Positions 28,829-37,943 are shown, counted from the first letter of the stretch. The stretch is DNA of 64,000 nt from Nocardioides rotundus (GCF_019931675.1 NZ_CP082922.1:1627001-1691000); one strand, 5' to 3'. Translations and numbers: made by a program. Notes: generated by a model from the sequence alone, not told the origin.

Positions 28829-29797
28829 GTGCGATCGGTGACCGTGGAGATGCTGTGGGAGGCGACGGACCCGCAGCGGGTCCTGAGTGAGCGCTTCGGC
28901 TTCGGCGGTGGGGGAGAGGCAGCCGCGTGGGTGATCGAGACGCTCGATCGGCATCGGGGCATCCGGGTCGACGCGGTCGAGCGCATCGTGATGAGCGACC
29001 ACAACGCGCTGGCCTGGCTGCACACCGACGCTGGACGGCTGCTCGCGAAGTGGTCGGTCGCGCCGGACCGGTTCGCCAGGCTCGCCGCGCTGGCGCGGCT
29101 GACGTCGCGGATGGGGGAGCGGGGCGTGCCGGTCTCGGTGCCATTGACCACGATCGACGGTCACGATCAGTTGCAGGTCGCCGGCGTCTCGCTCGGGGTG
29201 CAGCGCGTGGTCGACGGGGCGCTCCTGGACGTCGCCGACGAGGAGCAGGTGAGGTCCGCGGGCGTCACCCTGGCCAGGCTGCACGACGCGCTCGCCGCCG
29301 ATGGGGAGGCCGCGAGCCTGCCCGGGCTGGGAGAGCCGCGGTCGCTGGTGGAGCGGGTCGGCGGCTGGCTGGAGAGGAGCGCTCACGCGCCGGAGGCGCC
29401 GTACTCCCTCCTCGGCGAGCTGCTCGCCGACGCGCCACCCGACGACCTTCCGACCCAGGTCGTGCACGGCGACTACCGGGCGGCGAACGTGCTCTGCTCC
29501 GGCTCGAGCGTGGTCGCGGTGCTGGACTTCGAGGAGGCGCGGCTGGACCACCGGGTCGACGAGCTGGCCCGGTCCGCGGTCCTGCTCGGCACCCGCTTCC
29601 ACGACTGGGGCCCGGTGTCGGCGGACGTGCGCGCCGGCTTTCTCGCCGGCTATCAGTCCGTACGGCGCCTCAGTGACCCCGAGCAGGCGTGGTGGCGCAT
29701 CCTGGTGCTGTGGTACTCCCTCGCCATGATCCCCGCGGGGGAGGACCCCACCGGCTGGCGGACCGCGGCGCTCGGCCTCGCGACCGAGCGCCGCTGA
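28829..29797 (+). CDS. Aminoglycoside-phosphotransferase-like kinase (APH fold)
   Basis: A 322-residue APH/ChoK-fold phosphotransferase. The catalytic loop VVHGDYRAANVLC (HGDxxxxN) and the metal-binding VLDFEEARLDHRVDELA (DFE in place of DFD/DWE) are intact, about residues 210-245. A nucleotide-binding N-lobe with LLAKWSVAPDR supplies the lysine. Substrate is unknown; homoserine, choline, fructosamine or an antibiotic are all phosphorylated by this fold. The GTG at 28829 is chosen because GGTGGAG lies seven bases before it. Its stop is four bases from the end of the convergent hydrolase gene. Confidence 0.8.
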   Translation: MRSVTVEMLWEATDPQRVLSERFGFGGGGEAAAWVIETLDRHRGIRVDAVERIVMSDHNALAWLHTDAGRLLAKWSVAPDRFARLAALARLTSRMGERGVPVSVPLTTIDGHDQLQVAGVSLGVQRVVDGALLDVADEEQVRSAGVTLARLHDALAADGEAASLPGLGEPRSLVERVGGWLERSAHAPEAPYSLLGELLADAPPDDLPTQVVHGDYRAANVLCSGSSVVAVLDFEEARLDHRVDELARSAVLLGTRFHDWGPVSADVRAGFLAGYQSVRRLSDPEQAWWRILVLWYSLAMIPAGEDPTGWRTAALGLATERR

Positions 29798-29801
29798 CAG
29801 C

Positions 29802-30497
29802 TCACTGCCGACCGGCCTCCTCGATGGCCTCCTCGATCAGGTCCACCACGTCGGCGGGCCGCGACGCCAGCGAGGCGTGGCTCGCGTCCAGCTCGATCGT
29901 CCGGCGCGGGGACATCCGGGCGGCCATCCGGCGCTGGTTGTCCGGGTGGATCATCCGGTCCTCGGTGGAGATCTGGTACCACGTCGGCTTCTGCTTCCAC
30001 GCCGGATCGGTCACCGGGTCGCCGAAGGTGGAGCCCAGGGGCGCCTTCTGGGTCACGGCCATCACCAGCGTGTCGTCGTCGGGGAGGTCCTGGGCGAAGC
30101 TCTCCTTGAACTTGTCCTGCGCGACCCACAGCCGCCCGTCGGAGTCGGGCTCGATGTTCTCGAACGCGGCCGGGGGCTGCTCCTCGGAGATCTGGCCGGG
30201 GCTCTCGCCCGCGTCGGGCGCGAAGGCGGCGACGTAGACGAGCCCCGTGACGTTGGGCAGGTTCCCCGCCTCGGTGATGACGGCTCCGCCGTAGGAATGG
30301 CCGACGAGCACGACGGGGCCGTCGACCTGCTGGACCATCTCGCGCGTGCGGGTGGCGTCGTCGGCCAGCGAGGTGAGGGGGAGCTCGACCGCGCGGAGGT
30401 CGGTGTGCCCGCGGCGGGCGAGCTCGAGGATGACGTTGCGCCAGTGGGCGGCGCCGCCCCAGAAACCGTGGACGAGGACGACGGTGGGCGTGGACAT
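29802..30497 (-). CDS. Alpha/beta hydrolase (EstC-like)
   Basis: A 231-residue alpha/beta-fold hydrolase without signal peptide. The oxyanion motif is LVHGFWGGAAHW (residues 8-19). The nucleophile elbow is VGHSYGGAV (Ser68). The late histidine lies in LDASHASLASRP. The overall pattern is that of the short esterase group often annotated as alpha/beta hydrolase or EstC. Substrate is unknown. ATG start follows AAGGAG. The gene stands alone between a convergent kinase gene and a lipoprotein gene on the same strand. Confidence 0.85.
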   Translation of the reverse strand: MSTPTVVLVHGFWGGAAHWRNVILELARRGHTDLRAVELPLTSLADDATRTREMVQQVDGPVVLVGHSYGGAVITEAGNLPNVTGLVYVAAFAPDAGESPGQISEEQPPAAFENIEPDSDGRLWVAQDKFKESFAQDLPDDDTLVMAVTQKAPLGSTFGDPVTDPAWKQKPTWYQISTEDRMIHPDNQRRMAARMSPRRTIELDASHASLASRPADVVDLIEEAIEEAGRQ

Positions 30498-30614
30498 CAG
30501 GGGGTGCTCCTTGCTCGTGGAAGGGGCCGCACGCGGTCGCGGGCGGATGTCGGCACGGCCACCTTAGTCAGGAGGACGAGGCAGGCTCCCGGTGAGTGAC
30601 AGCCTCCGCGAGGC

Positions 30615-31178
30615 TCACGTGTCGTACTCCTCCCCGTCCCAGGGAGCGTAGTAGGCGATGAAGTTGCCGGGCTCGATGTGGATCGACAGGCTGCCCTGGA
30701 AGCGGGTCGCCTTCCACCCAAAGGTGACGCCGTTCAGCGTGCGGGTGAACGGCTCCACGGTGATCGGCTCGAGAGTGAAGTCCCCGAGCTCCGCGAGCCG
30801 CTTCTTGACCAGATCCTTCCTGCCGGCGCTCGCTGCCATGCCGGGCGGAACGTCCTCGGCGCGCGTGACCTCGTCGACGCGGATCTCGGAGAAGCTGCCG
30901 TCCGCCTCCCAGAGGAACAAGCCGACGTACGCCGCACCGCCGGGCTCGAAGAGCTCGTCGCTGAGGAAGAACCGGCGGCCGTCCTCGGCCGTGCCGGCGT
31001 ACGGCACGTGGTAGTCGTCCGGCACGATCCGGATCCGTTCGGGCATCGGCGTCGGGCGGGGAGTCTCCGGCTCGGCCTGACGGTTCGGCCGATCCGCTCG
31101 GGCGCCGCCGCTGTCCTGGGTGCTGCACGCGGTCATGGCGAGGAGGAGCACGCAGAGGGTGATGAGGGCGCGGACCAT
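30615..31178 (-). CDS. Putative lipoprotein, function unknown
   Basis: A 187-residue protein with a lipoprotein signal at its start: MVRALITLCVLLLAMTACST, lipobox AMTAC. The ATG at 31178 is chosen over one 10 codons upstream because it puts the charged residue and hydrophobic core in the right place. The mature part is acidic, with a Pro/Thr-rich linker, then a beta-rich domain (ITVEPFTRTLNGVTFGWKATRFQG). I do not recognise the family. Likely anchored to the outer face of the membrane. Confidence 0.7.
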   Translation of the reverse strand: MVRALITLCVLLLAMTACSTQDSGGARADRPNRQAEPETPRPTPMPERIRIVPDDYHVPYAGTAEDGRRFFLSDELFEPGGAAYVGLFLWEADGSFSEIRVDEVTRAEDVPPGMAASAGRKDLVKKRLAELGDFTLEPITVEPFTRTLNGVTFGWKATRFQGSLSIHIEPGNFIAYYAPWDGEEYDT

Positions 31179-31223
31179 GTCCCATGCTCTCGCGAGCACA
31201 CCCGGCATGCCTAGGGTGGGAGC

Positions 31224-31382
31224 ATGTTCGGATCACGACGGGTGGGCCGGGGGATCGGGCGGGCCATGATGCAGGCCGCGCGCGACGCGGAGCGTCGCAA
31301 GAGGCGAGAGCAGGGGAGTGGGCGTCGCCGGCGGCGGCCGGCTGCGGGTCGACGTACTCCTCCCGACGCGAACGGGTCCTGA
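31224..31382 (+). CDS. Small basic 52-residue ORF
   Basis: ATG 31224 to TGA 31380-31382, preceded by GGGTGGGAG at suitable distance. The peptide is extremely Arg-rich (MFGSRRVGRGIGRAMMQAAR at the start) and might bind nucleic acid or be helical. It is divergent from the lipoprotein gene. Because random frames in GC-rich DNA are often Arg-rich, this is only a candidate gene. Confidence 0.35.
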   Translation: MFGSRRVGRGIGRAMMQAARDAERRKRREQGSGRRRRRPAAGRRTPPDANGS

Positions 31383-31390
31383 TTGCTCAC

Positions 31391-31882
31391 TCAGGAGGAC
31401 GTGGCGGGCCTCGGGTGCGTGACGGTGCGCGCGAGGATGCCGAGTGTCGCCTTCAGCGACTCGGGGCGGACGACGGGGAAGGTCCCGGCGTCGCGCCACT
31501 CGTCGCTGATCCGCGACCAGTCGTAGAAGGACGTCACCAACGTCCCTCCTTCATGCGGGACGAGCCGGTAGCCGTAGACGTGTCCGATCGGCGGCTTGAT
31601 CACGCCCTCGATGCTCCAGGAGATCTCGCGGTCGGGTTCGAGGGTCTCGATGACGACGGTGACGTCGTACTCACCGAGGTCGACGTCGCCGAGCGCCTCG
31701 CGGTCCATGTGCACCTCGAACCGATCGCCGACGCCGCGCACGACGTCCCCGGTGGCGGACATGAGCATGCCCGAGGAGTCGATGGCGACGTGGCCCCGAG
31801 GGTCGGTGAGTACGGCGAAGATGCGCTCGGGCTCGGCGGCGATGAAGCGCTCGACCTCGATGCGCTCGTCCTGGATGTCCAT
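31391..31882 (-). CDS. SRPBCC family protein (second copy)
   Basis: A 163-residue SRPBCC/START-like protein, paralogous to the one at 26365: both share the pattern AAEPERIFAVLTDP-type N-terminus and a late YDWSR/YDWTR motif. A central segment (GVGDRFEVHMDREALGDVDL) and IKPPIGHVYGYRLVPHEGG fit a ligand-binding cavity. No catalytic residues can be named. ATG 31882 gives MDIQDERIEVERF, a natural start. It lies nine bases after the PHP gene on the same strand, so the two may be cotranscribed. Confidence 0.75.
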   Translation of the reverse strand: MDIQDERIEVERFIAAEPERIFAVLTDPRGHVAIDSSGMLMSATGDVVRGVGDRFEVHMDREALGDVDLGEYDVTVVIETLEPDREISWSIEGVIKPPIGHVYGYRLVPHEGGTLVTSFYDWSRISDEWRDAGTFPVVRPESLKATLGILARTVTHPRPATSS

Positions 31883-31892
31883 GCGCCCGAGC

Positions 31893-32783
31893 CTAGAGGG
31901 AGTCCGGCGTCGACCCGACCGCCTGGCCGGGGGCCAGCGTCCAGACGTCGTACGCCGTCCGGCCGGCGCGGAAGCCGTGCGCCTGCGCGAGCTCGACCGC
32001 GTCGGCGAAGCCGTTGGCGACGGCCTCGGGCGTGTGGGCGTCGCTGCCGAAGCTGATCGCATCGCCGCCGACGTCGCGCCACCACCGGAGGATCGCGTGG
32101 TGCAAGGGGACCCTGGTGTTGAGCTCGAGCGCGCGGCCGGAGCCTGCGAGCGCGCGCAGAGCCTCGCGGAAGTGCTCCTCGAAGTCGGCCGGATCGAAGT
32201 GGCCGGCGGCGACGGGCCAGTTGCGGACGGGGTAGTCGATGTGGGCGAGGATGTCGAAGGGGGCGTCCGAGCCGGCCAGTGCGGTGGTCTCCCGGAGGTA
32301 GTCGACCATGACGTCGTGGGCGTCCCGGTGTGGGAAGAGCCCGGGCGGCTCGGCGTACTCATCCCCGTCCAGGAGCGCATGGAGCGAGCCGAGGCGCCGG
32401 TCGAAGTCGCCGGTCGCCAGCACGGCGGCGACCTGCTGCGGATGACGGTGAGGCTCGCCGAGCTCGACGCCGGTGAGGATCGTGAGCCCCGGGAAGCGGC
32501 TGCGGCACTCCGCGACGGCCGCGAGGTAGCCCTCTGCGTCCAACGGCGGCGGATGCAGCAGCCCGTCGCGGCTGAGCCGGGCCAGATGGTCGTCCGGCTC
32601 GAGCTCGTCCATCGCGATGCGCCACGCATCGTGGTCCACGTGCTCGGTGAACGCGATCGCCGGGATCCCCAGCGCCTGGGCGCGTTCGCAGGAGCGGACC
32701 ATGGAGCCGTAGGGCGCGTCCCAGGACCACTCCGAGTGCACATGACTGTCGGCGGGAAGGGCACCGTCAGGCCGGACTGGCAT
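31893..32783 (-). CDS. PHP-domain phosphatase (histidinol-phosphatase-like)
   Basis: A 296-residue PHP-fold metal-dependent phosphoesterase. The metal-binding motifs are DSHVHSEWSWD at the N-terminus (HxH), FTEHVDHDAW, TGVELGEPH, LAHIDYPVR and the late SFGSDAHTPEAV. This pattern is that of HisK-type histidinol phosphatases, but no histidine genes are nearby, so the substrate is open. ATG 32783 is chosen (MPVRPDGALPADSHVH). It overlaps the end of the MFS gene by 17 bases, showing cotranscription. Confidence 0.8.
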   Translation of the reverse strand: MPVRPDGALPADSHVHSEWSWDAPYGSMVRSCERAQALGIPAIAFTEHVDHDAWRIAMDELEPDDHLARLSRDGLLHPPPLDAEGYLAAVAECRSRFPGLTILTGVELGEPHRHPQQVAAVLATGDFDRRLGSLHALLDGDEYAEPPGLFPHRDAHDVMVDYLRETTALAGSDAPFDILAHIDYPVRNWPVAAGHFDPADFEEHFREALRALAGSGRALELNTRVPLHHAILRWWRDVGGDAISFGSDAHTPEAVANGFADAVELAQAHGFRAGRTAYDVWTLAPGQAVGSTPDSL

Positions 32784-33996
32784 CGCGTCCACTCGCTCCC
32801 ATCGTCGTGAGGGCCACCCATAGAACACCACTGAGCACGATCAGCCCCAGCGCAGCGCCGTAGAGCGCGGTGGACGCGCCCAGAGACGCGGCGACGACAC
32901 CGGCGAGGAGCAGGCCCACGGGTTGCGACCCGGTCATCGCGGTCGTCAGGCGGAGGTTGAAGACCCGGTAGGCACCGTCCGGCAGCTGCTCCTGCAGCAG
33001 GGTGTAGCTGATGGACGCGTAGGGGGCGAACGCCACCCCGCCGATGAACATGCCGAGGAGCAGTACGGCGAAGGTCGGGCTGGCGGCGACCACCAGGGTC
33101 GCGACACCCCACAGCCCGATGATCGCGATGGCGACGTCCGCACGGACCAAGGCGTGCCGGCTTCCGGCCAGCAGCGTCACGATGATGGCGCCGACGCCGA
33201 GCGCCGACCAGGCGAACCCCAGTGCACTCGCCGCCTGGGCCTCGGAGAAGTCGAATCTCGACGAGAGGAGCAGCGGCAGGGACACCACCATCGGTGCGTA
33301 GAGGAGGTAGAAGCCAGTCGTCCCGATCACCACCAGCCAGGCGATGCGCAGGTCGCGCGTGTTGGTGGTCTCGAGGTCGGACGGTGCGGCGTCCGTCCCG
33401 CCGGGGGAGCGATGGACGTTCGGGATGCCGATGACGGCGAGGGCCAGCACCAGGCACGAGACGGCGTCGAGCAGGAGAACGAGCTCGGGGCCTTGGGCAG
33501 CGATGAGGAGACCGGCCAGGGCAGGTCCGCCGAGGAACGTGGCCTGGGCGACGGCGGAGACCATCGAGTTCGCGCGGTAGTAGTCCTCAGCAGGTGTGAC
33601 GTCGCGCAGGATGATCCGGAACGCTGAACGGCCGGAGGGGGCGAGAATCCCGGCGATGGCCAGCAGCGCGCAGAACGTCGCCAGGTCGTCGTAGCCGGCG
33701 GCGAGCATGAATGCCGCTGCGGTCAGCGCGACGAACATGAGGGTCCCGTGCAGAGCGACCATCAGCGTCGGCCGGACCCGCGACAGGCGTGAGCCGAGTA
33801 CGAGGCTCACGAGCACGCCCGGGGCCAGGAAGCTGGCGGTGGCGAAGGCGATGGCCAGGGCGGGGCGGTCGGTGAGGCCACGGGCCGCCCACACGATCGC
33901 GATCTCGTCCATCGCGGTCCCCACCGAGCTGACGGTGTAGGCAGACAGCAGTCGTCCAACGCGCGGTTGGCGGAGCAGATCCCGGTAGGTGGACAT
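32767..33996 (-). CDS. MFS transporter
   Basis: A 409-residue major facilitator with 12 predicted helices. The MFS A-motif region between helices 2 and 3 reads GSRLSRVRPTLMV. Its N-terminal SSVGTAMDEIAIVWAARGLT resembles the DHA3/enterobactin-exporter-like branch, which moves drugs, siderophores or small metabolites out of the cell. Substrate is unknown. ATG start; the downstream PHP gene overlaps its end. It is divergent from the carbohydrate-cluster MFS at 34327 and marks the left border of that cluster. Confidence 0.85.
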   Translation of the reverse strand: MSTYRDLLRQPRVGRLLSAYTVSSVGTAMDEIAIVWAARGLTDRPALAIAFATASFLAPGVLVSLVLGSRLSRVRPTLMVALHGTLMFVALTAAAFMLAAGYDDLATFCALLAIAGILAPSGRSAFRIILRDVTPAEDYYRANSMVSAVAQATFLGGPALAGLLIAAQGPELVLLLDAVSCLVLALAVIGIPNVHRSPGGTDAAPSDLETTNTRDLRIAWLVVIGTTGFYLLYAPMVVSLPLLLSSRFDFSEAQAASALGFAWSALGVGAIIVTLLAGSRHALVRADVAIAIIGLWGVATLVVAASPTFAVLLLGMFIGGVAFAPYASISYTLLQEQLPDGAYRVFNLRLTTAMTGSQPVGLLLAGVVAASLGASTALYGAALGLIVLSGVLWVALTTMGASGRDASPA

Positions 33997-34326
33997 TGAG
34001 TCTGATTCTCTGACGACCGTCGAGCGTCGGGTAGTGCGCCTGGGGCCGCATATGTTGTCAAGCCATCCGGTGGGCGGAGTCGATCCTCGGCCGCCCGGTC
34101 ACCCGGAACTCAGAGCTGAGGGGCGGGTTGGCGTCGACGATGTGGCCCTGGTGGACGCGCGTGGTGAGCGCAGGGTTCTGCGGCTGATGACGAACGAACT
34201 GTGGTGAGACTCGCGACAGCGTCGTGACCGAGCGGGCGACGCAACGCGTACGCAAGGCGGCGAAGGTGCTCGCGCGTTTGGGTACAATGATACAACGTTT
34301 CTGTTTGCTGTCTGTCAGGAGGACAT
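33997..34326. other. 330-base divergent intergenic region at the left border of the catabolic cluster
   Basis: No credible gene is seen; the small frames here have no ribosome-binding site. The right end carries an AT-rich promoter zone for the gene at 34327, with TACAATGATACAACGTTT (34283-34300) and then CAGGAGGAC just before the ATG. The left part may hold the promoter of the MFS gene at 33996. Confidence 0.5.
34289..34302 (+). promoter_or_regulatory. Candidate shared operator, copy 1
   Basis: GATACAACGTTTCT lies 25 bases before the MFS gene. It matches GATAGAACGTTCCT in front of the solute-binding protein gene (47315-47328, minus strand) at 12 of 14 positions. Both lie at the probable -10 box. 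The two promoters belong to the same catabolic cluster and would be natural targets of the GntR/UTRA protein at 39443. Confidence 0.4.
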
Positions 34327-35697
34327 ATGGCGACGGCGGGGCATTCGGGTTTGCGAGCGCACATGGGGAGGCTGGTGCGCATGCCCCGTGTCAACGTCCG
34401 GTGGCTGGTCGCAGTGATGCTGTTCCTCGGGGTGACGATCGCCTGGGTGGACCGCGCGAACCTATCGGTGGCCGCGCCGGCGATGACCGACGAGCTGCAC
34501 CTGACCCCGACCCTGCTAGGGGTCGCGTTCGGCACCTTCTCCCTCGTCCAGGTCTTCTCCCAGCCGCTCGGCGGGTGGGCCGCGGACCGCTGGGGCACCC
34601 GGGTCGTGTTCGCTGCCGCCGGCCTGTCCTGGTTCGTCTTCACCGCCGCAACCGCGCTGGTACGCGGCGCGTACTCGCTCATCGTCGTCCGGCTTCTGCT
34701 GGGCATCGGCGAAGGACCGCAGTCACCCTCCGCCCTGAAAGCGGCCAGCGAATGGTTCCCCAAACGCGAACGGGCGATGGCGATCGGGTTCTATCAGGTC
34801 GGCTCGGAGTTCGGACCCGTCCTTGCCCTGCCCATGATCACCGCCGTGATCGCCGCGATCGGGTGGCGCTGGTCCTTCGTCGCCGCCGGCGCGCTGGGCC
34901 TGGTGTGGGCGATCGCCTGGTTCGCGTTTTATCGGTTGCCTGACCGGCACCCGTGGGTGACCCCCGAGGAGTTGGCCTACATCGGCCAGGACCGCGACGA
35001 GGCGCGGGCAGCGCAGACCGCCGAGGAGATCGAGGCAGCCTCCGGAGAGCCGACCGTTCGCTGGCGCGACCTGTTCGGCTACCGGTCCGTGTGGGGCGTG
35101 CTGGTGGTGATGTTCTGCCGCAGCTTCATCATCTTCTTCTTCGTCACCTGGTATCCCACCTACCTGGTCGAGGAGAAGGGCTTCACCCTGCTCCAGCTCG
35201 GGACGCTCGGCATGATCCCCGGAATCGCCGCGATCTTGGGCAACCCGATCGGGGGAGCCGCGTCGAGCTACCTGATGGCCCGCGGGGTGAACCCCGGCGT
35301 GGCTCGCAAAGCGCCCATGCTGGTCGGGCTCGCCATGGGCACCACGATGCTCCTGTCCGCGTTCAGTGCCAGCCAGACGGCCGCGCTGGTCTATCTGAGC
35401 ATCGCCTCGGCGGGAGTCTCCATCGCCTCGGCCCCGGTGTGGTCGCTGGCCGCAGACATCTCCCCGACACCGGGAACCGTCGCCTCGATGGGTGGACTGC
35501 TGGCCAGCTCGGGTGCCGCCGCTGGCTTCCTCGCCCCGACCGTGACCGGAGTCCTCCTGGCCGCCACCGACGCTGGGTTCGTCGCGCCGCTGCTCGCTGG
35601 CAGCATCTTGATGGTCGTGGCGATCCTGGCGGCCATCTTCATGATCGGTGACGCCACCCCGCTGCCGGTCAAGGACCACCACCCCCAGACCACCTGA
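34327..35697 (+). CDS. MFS transporter, anion:cation symporter (hexuronate/galactonate) type
   Basis: A 456-residue MFS carrier of the ACS branch, which takes up sugar acids such as hexuronates, galactonate or glucarate with protons. Typical segments: VTIAWVDRANLSVAAPAM in helix 1, QPLGGWAADRWGTR in the 2-3 loop, and LLLGIGEGPQSPSALKAASEWFP in helices 4-5, where the ACS signature lies. Twelve helices are predicted. ATG 34327 is supported by CAGGAGGAC. It heads a two-gene unit with the enolase-superfamily dehydratase, so its cargo is probably that enzyme's substrate. Confidence 0.88.
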   Translation: MATAGHSGLRAHMGRLVRMPRVNVRWLVAVMLFLGVTIAWVDRANLSVAAPAMTDELHLTPTLLGVAFGTFSLVQVFSQPLGGWAADRWGTRVVFAAAGLSWFVFTAATALVRGAYSLIVVRLLLGIGEGPQSPSALKAASEWFPKRERAMAIGFYQVGSEFGPVLALPMITAVIAAIGWRWSFVAAGALGLVWAIAWFAFYRLPDRHPWVTPEELAYIGQDRDEARAAQTAEEIEAASGEPTVRWRDLFGYRSVWGVLVVMFCRSFIIFFFVTWYPTYLVEEKGFTLLQLGTLGMIPGIAAILGNPIGGAASSYLMARGVNPGVARKAPMLVGLAMGTTMLLSAFSASQTAALVYLSIASAGVSIASAPVWSLAADISPTPGTVASMGGLLASSGAAAGFLAPTVTGVLLAATDAGFVAPLLAGSILMVVAILAAIFMIGDATPLPVKDHHPQTT

Positions 35698-35790
35698 GCT
35701 ATCTGCCACCCGGTCCAGCCAACGTGCCCGCGGCACCAATCAGGGCGCGGACGCCGCCGGCCAGGCATCAACAGTGAGAGCGGAGTAGAC

Positions 35791-36981
35791 ATGAGGATCA
35801 GCGAGATCCACGGCTACGTCGTCAAGGTCCGCGATGCCGCGTACCTGGGCGGCCAATCCATGGCCGCCGGAACTAGGCGCCGTGAGGACTACCTGCGCCA
35901 CCGGCACTACCGCGCCGCCTACTCGGTCAACACCGAGACGTTCCTGGTCAAGATCGTCGCGGAGGATGGAACCTACGGCTGGGGTGAAGCACAGGCGCCG
36001 CTGGTTCCCGAAGTCCCAGCCCAGATCGTTCAACGCCTCCTCGGGCCGTTCCTGCTGGGTGAGGACGTCAACACCATCGGCGCGCACTGGCACTCCTCCT
36101 ACGACACCATGCGGGAACGCGGCCACTGGAACGGCTACCAGCTCGACGCGATCGCGGCCTGCGACATCGCACTGTGGGACCTGAAGGGCAAACTGCTCGA
36201 TCAGCCTGTCGCCGACCTGGGCGCCGGCCGGTACCGCAGCGAGGTTCCCTGTTACGTCTCCGGGCTGCCCGCCGCCGACGACGAGGCCCGGGCTGCCCTG
36301 GCCCGAGAATGGGCTGAGCGAGGCTTCACCCAGTTCAAGCTCGCGCTGGGCACCGGCATCGACGCCGACGTCGCCACCTTCGCGCGGGTACGCGACGAAC
36401 TCGGACCCGCCCCAGCGCTGTACGTCGACGCGCACTGGCGCTATACCGTCCCCGAGGCCATCACCCTTGGGCACCGGCTAGAGGCGTACGGCCTGGGGTT
36501 TCTCGAGGCGCCGGTCGCGCCCGAGGACGCCGAGGGGCAGGCAGCCGTCGCGCGTGCCCTGACCGTCCCGGTCGCGGTTGGTGAAGAGCTCCGCACCGCC
36601 TTCGATGTCCGCGACCGGCTCACCCGCGGCGCCGCCAACCTAGTCCAGCCCGACGTTGGACGCATGGGCATCACCCAGACCCTCGACGTGGCAGCACTCG
36701 CCGCCGCCTTCCACGTCCCGGTCGCGCTCCACCTCGGCGTCGGCCTCGGCGTGTACATCGCAGCCTCACTGCACGCCGCCGCGGCCATCGAGAACCTGCT
36801 CACCGTGGAGTACCAGCCCACCCAACTCGCCGCGGCCCACCCCTTCCTCCGTGCCGACATCGACGTCGACGGTGGGTACTACCGAGTTCCTCAAGGACCC
36901 GGTCTAGGTATAGAAGTGAACCTTGAGACTGTTTTCGGGCACATCACCCACTCGTTCACGATTACGCATGTCGGCGCGTGA
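35791..36981 (+). CDS. Enolase-superfamily sugar-acid dehydratase (mandelate racemase type), copy A
   Basis: A 396-residue enolase-superfamily protein. Metal ligands are Asp213 (YVDAHW), Glu239 (FLEAPVAPED) and Glu265 (VGEEL). The His-Asp dyad is Asp288 (QPDVGRMG) and His314 (ALHLGVG). The usual KxK pair at the end of strand 2 reads KLA (Lys183, Ala185), so the second lysine, often the general base, is missing. The enzyme is therefore expected to use the His for proton abstraction. Its partner at 51445 has the same change. A dehydratase acting on an aldonic acid is the best guess. ATG start, 93 bases after the MFS gene. It converges with the FAH gene. Confidence 0.85.
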   Translation: MRISEIHGYVVKVRDAAYLGGQSMAAGTRRREDYLRHRHYRAAYSVNTETFLVKIVAEDGTYGWGEAQAPLVPEVPAQIVQRLLGPFLLGEDVNTIGAHWHSSYDTMRERGHWNGYQLDAIAACDIALWDLKGKLLDQPVADLGAGRYRSEVPCYVSGLPAADDEARAALAREWAERGFTQFKLALGTGIDADVATFARVRDELGPAPALYVDAHWRYTVPEAITLGHRLEAYGLGFLEAPVAPEDAEGQAAVARALTVPVAVGEELRTAFDVRDRLTRGAANLVQPDVGRMGITQTLDVAALAAAFHVPVALHLGVGLGVYIAASLHAAAAIENLLTVEYQPTQLAAAHPFLRADIDVDGGYYRVPQGPGLGIEVNLETVFGHITHSFTITHVGA

Positions 36982-36995
36982 CCCTGTGTCCACGA

Positions 36996-37865
36996 TCATG
37001 TCGGCCCGTGGGCGACCACGCTCTGTTCCTGCTCGCCCAACCCGTCGATCCCGAGCCGGATCACATCCCCGGGGTGCAGGTAGGTCGGCGGACTCGCGCC
37101 CATCCCAACGCCGGGCGGGGTGCCGGTGTTGATGATGTCGCCGGGCTCGAGGACGAAGAACTGGGACAGGTGGTGCACGATCTGGTGCGGGGTGAAGATC
37201 ATGGTGGCGGTCGACCCGGTCTGCCGGCGGGTGCCGTTGACGTCGAGCCACAGTCCCAGGTCGGCGACGTCGTCGACCTCCTCGGGAGTGACCAGCCAGG
37301 GGCCCATGGGGTTGAAGGTTGCCGCGGACTTGCCCTTGCACCATTGACCGCCGCGATCGAGCTGGAACGCGCGTTCGCTGACGTCGTTGGCTACCGCGTA
37401 TCCGGCGATGTGGTCGGCTGCCTGGTCGACGGTGTCGAGGTAGGAGCAGCGGGCGCCGATGATGATGGCGAGCTCGACCTCCCAGTCGGTCTTGGTCGAC
37501 CCGCGGGGGGTGATCACGTCGTCGTTGGGCCCGATGAGGGTGTTGGGTGCCTTGGTGAACACGATCGGTTCGGTGGGGATGTCCATGCCGGACTCGGCGG
37601 CGTGGTCGGCGTAGTTCAGGCCGATGCACAGGATCTGGTGTGGCCGGGCCACCGGTGCGCCGATGCGGGTGTCGGCCAGGTCGTGCGTCATGCCGGCCTC
37701 GATGCGTTGCCGTGCAGCGGCTGCGGCGACCTCGAGACGTTCGGGAGACCCGAGCAGGTCGGCGTTGATGTCGACGACGACGTCGGACAGGTCGACGTAC
37801 CGGCCGGGGCCGGCCGCCGCGGCCGGCCGTTCCTGCCCCGGCGGGCCCAGACGCATCAGCTTCAC
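36996..37865 (-). CDS. Fumarylacetoacetate-hydrolase family protein, probable 2,4-diketo-3-deoxy-sugar-acid hydrolase
   Basis: A 289-residue FAH-fold enzyme that cleaves C-C bonds in beta-diketo acids. The family core is complete: ILCIGLNYADHAAESG, TKTDWEVELAIIIG (metal-binding Glu residues), SERAFQLDRGGQWCKGKS and GDIINTGTPPGVGMG. In the L-rhamnose/L-fucose diketo-hydrolase pathways an enzyme of exactly this type follows the 2-keto-3-deoxy acid dehydrogenase, which fits the adjacent SDR at 37944. GTG start behind AGGAGG. Product would be pyruvate plus a hydroxy acid. Exact substrate is inferred. Confidence 0.8.
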   Translation of the reverse strand: MKLMRLGPPGQERPAAAAGPGRYVDLSDVVVDINADLLGSPERLEVAAAAARQRIEAGMTHDLADTRIGAPVARPHQILCIGLNYADHAAESGMDIPTEPIVFTKAPNTLIGPNDDVITPRGSTKTDWEVELAIIIGARCSYLDTVDQAADHIAGYAVANDVSERAFQLDRGGQWCKGKSAATFNPMGPWLVTPEEVDDVADLGLWLDVNGTRRQTGSTATMIFTPHQIVHHLSQFFVLEPGDIINTGTPPGVGMGASPPTYLHPGDVIRLGIDGLGEQEQSVVAHGPT

Positions 37866-37943
37866 GGTTCTTCCTCCTGGTGCGGTTCCCCGGGGCCGCG
37901 TAGTACGGACGCCCGAGGGGAGTGCGGGTGCGGGTTGCAGTGC

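Noticed and set aside
33989..34207. 72-codon frame in the border region before the catabolic cluster
   Set aside because: No ribosome-binding site, starts inside the divergent MFS gene, and shows no protein-like pattern.
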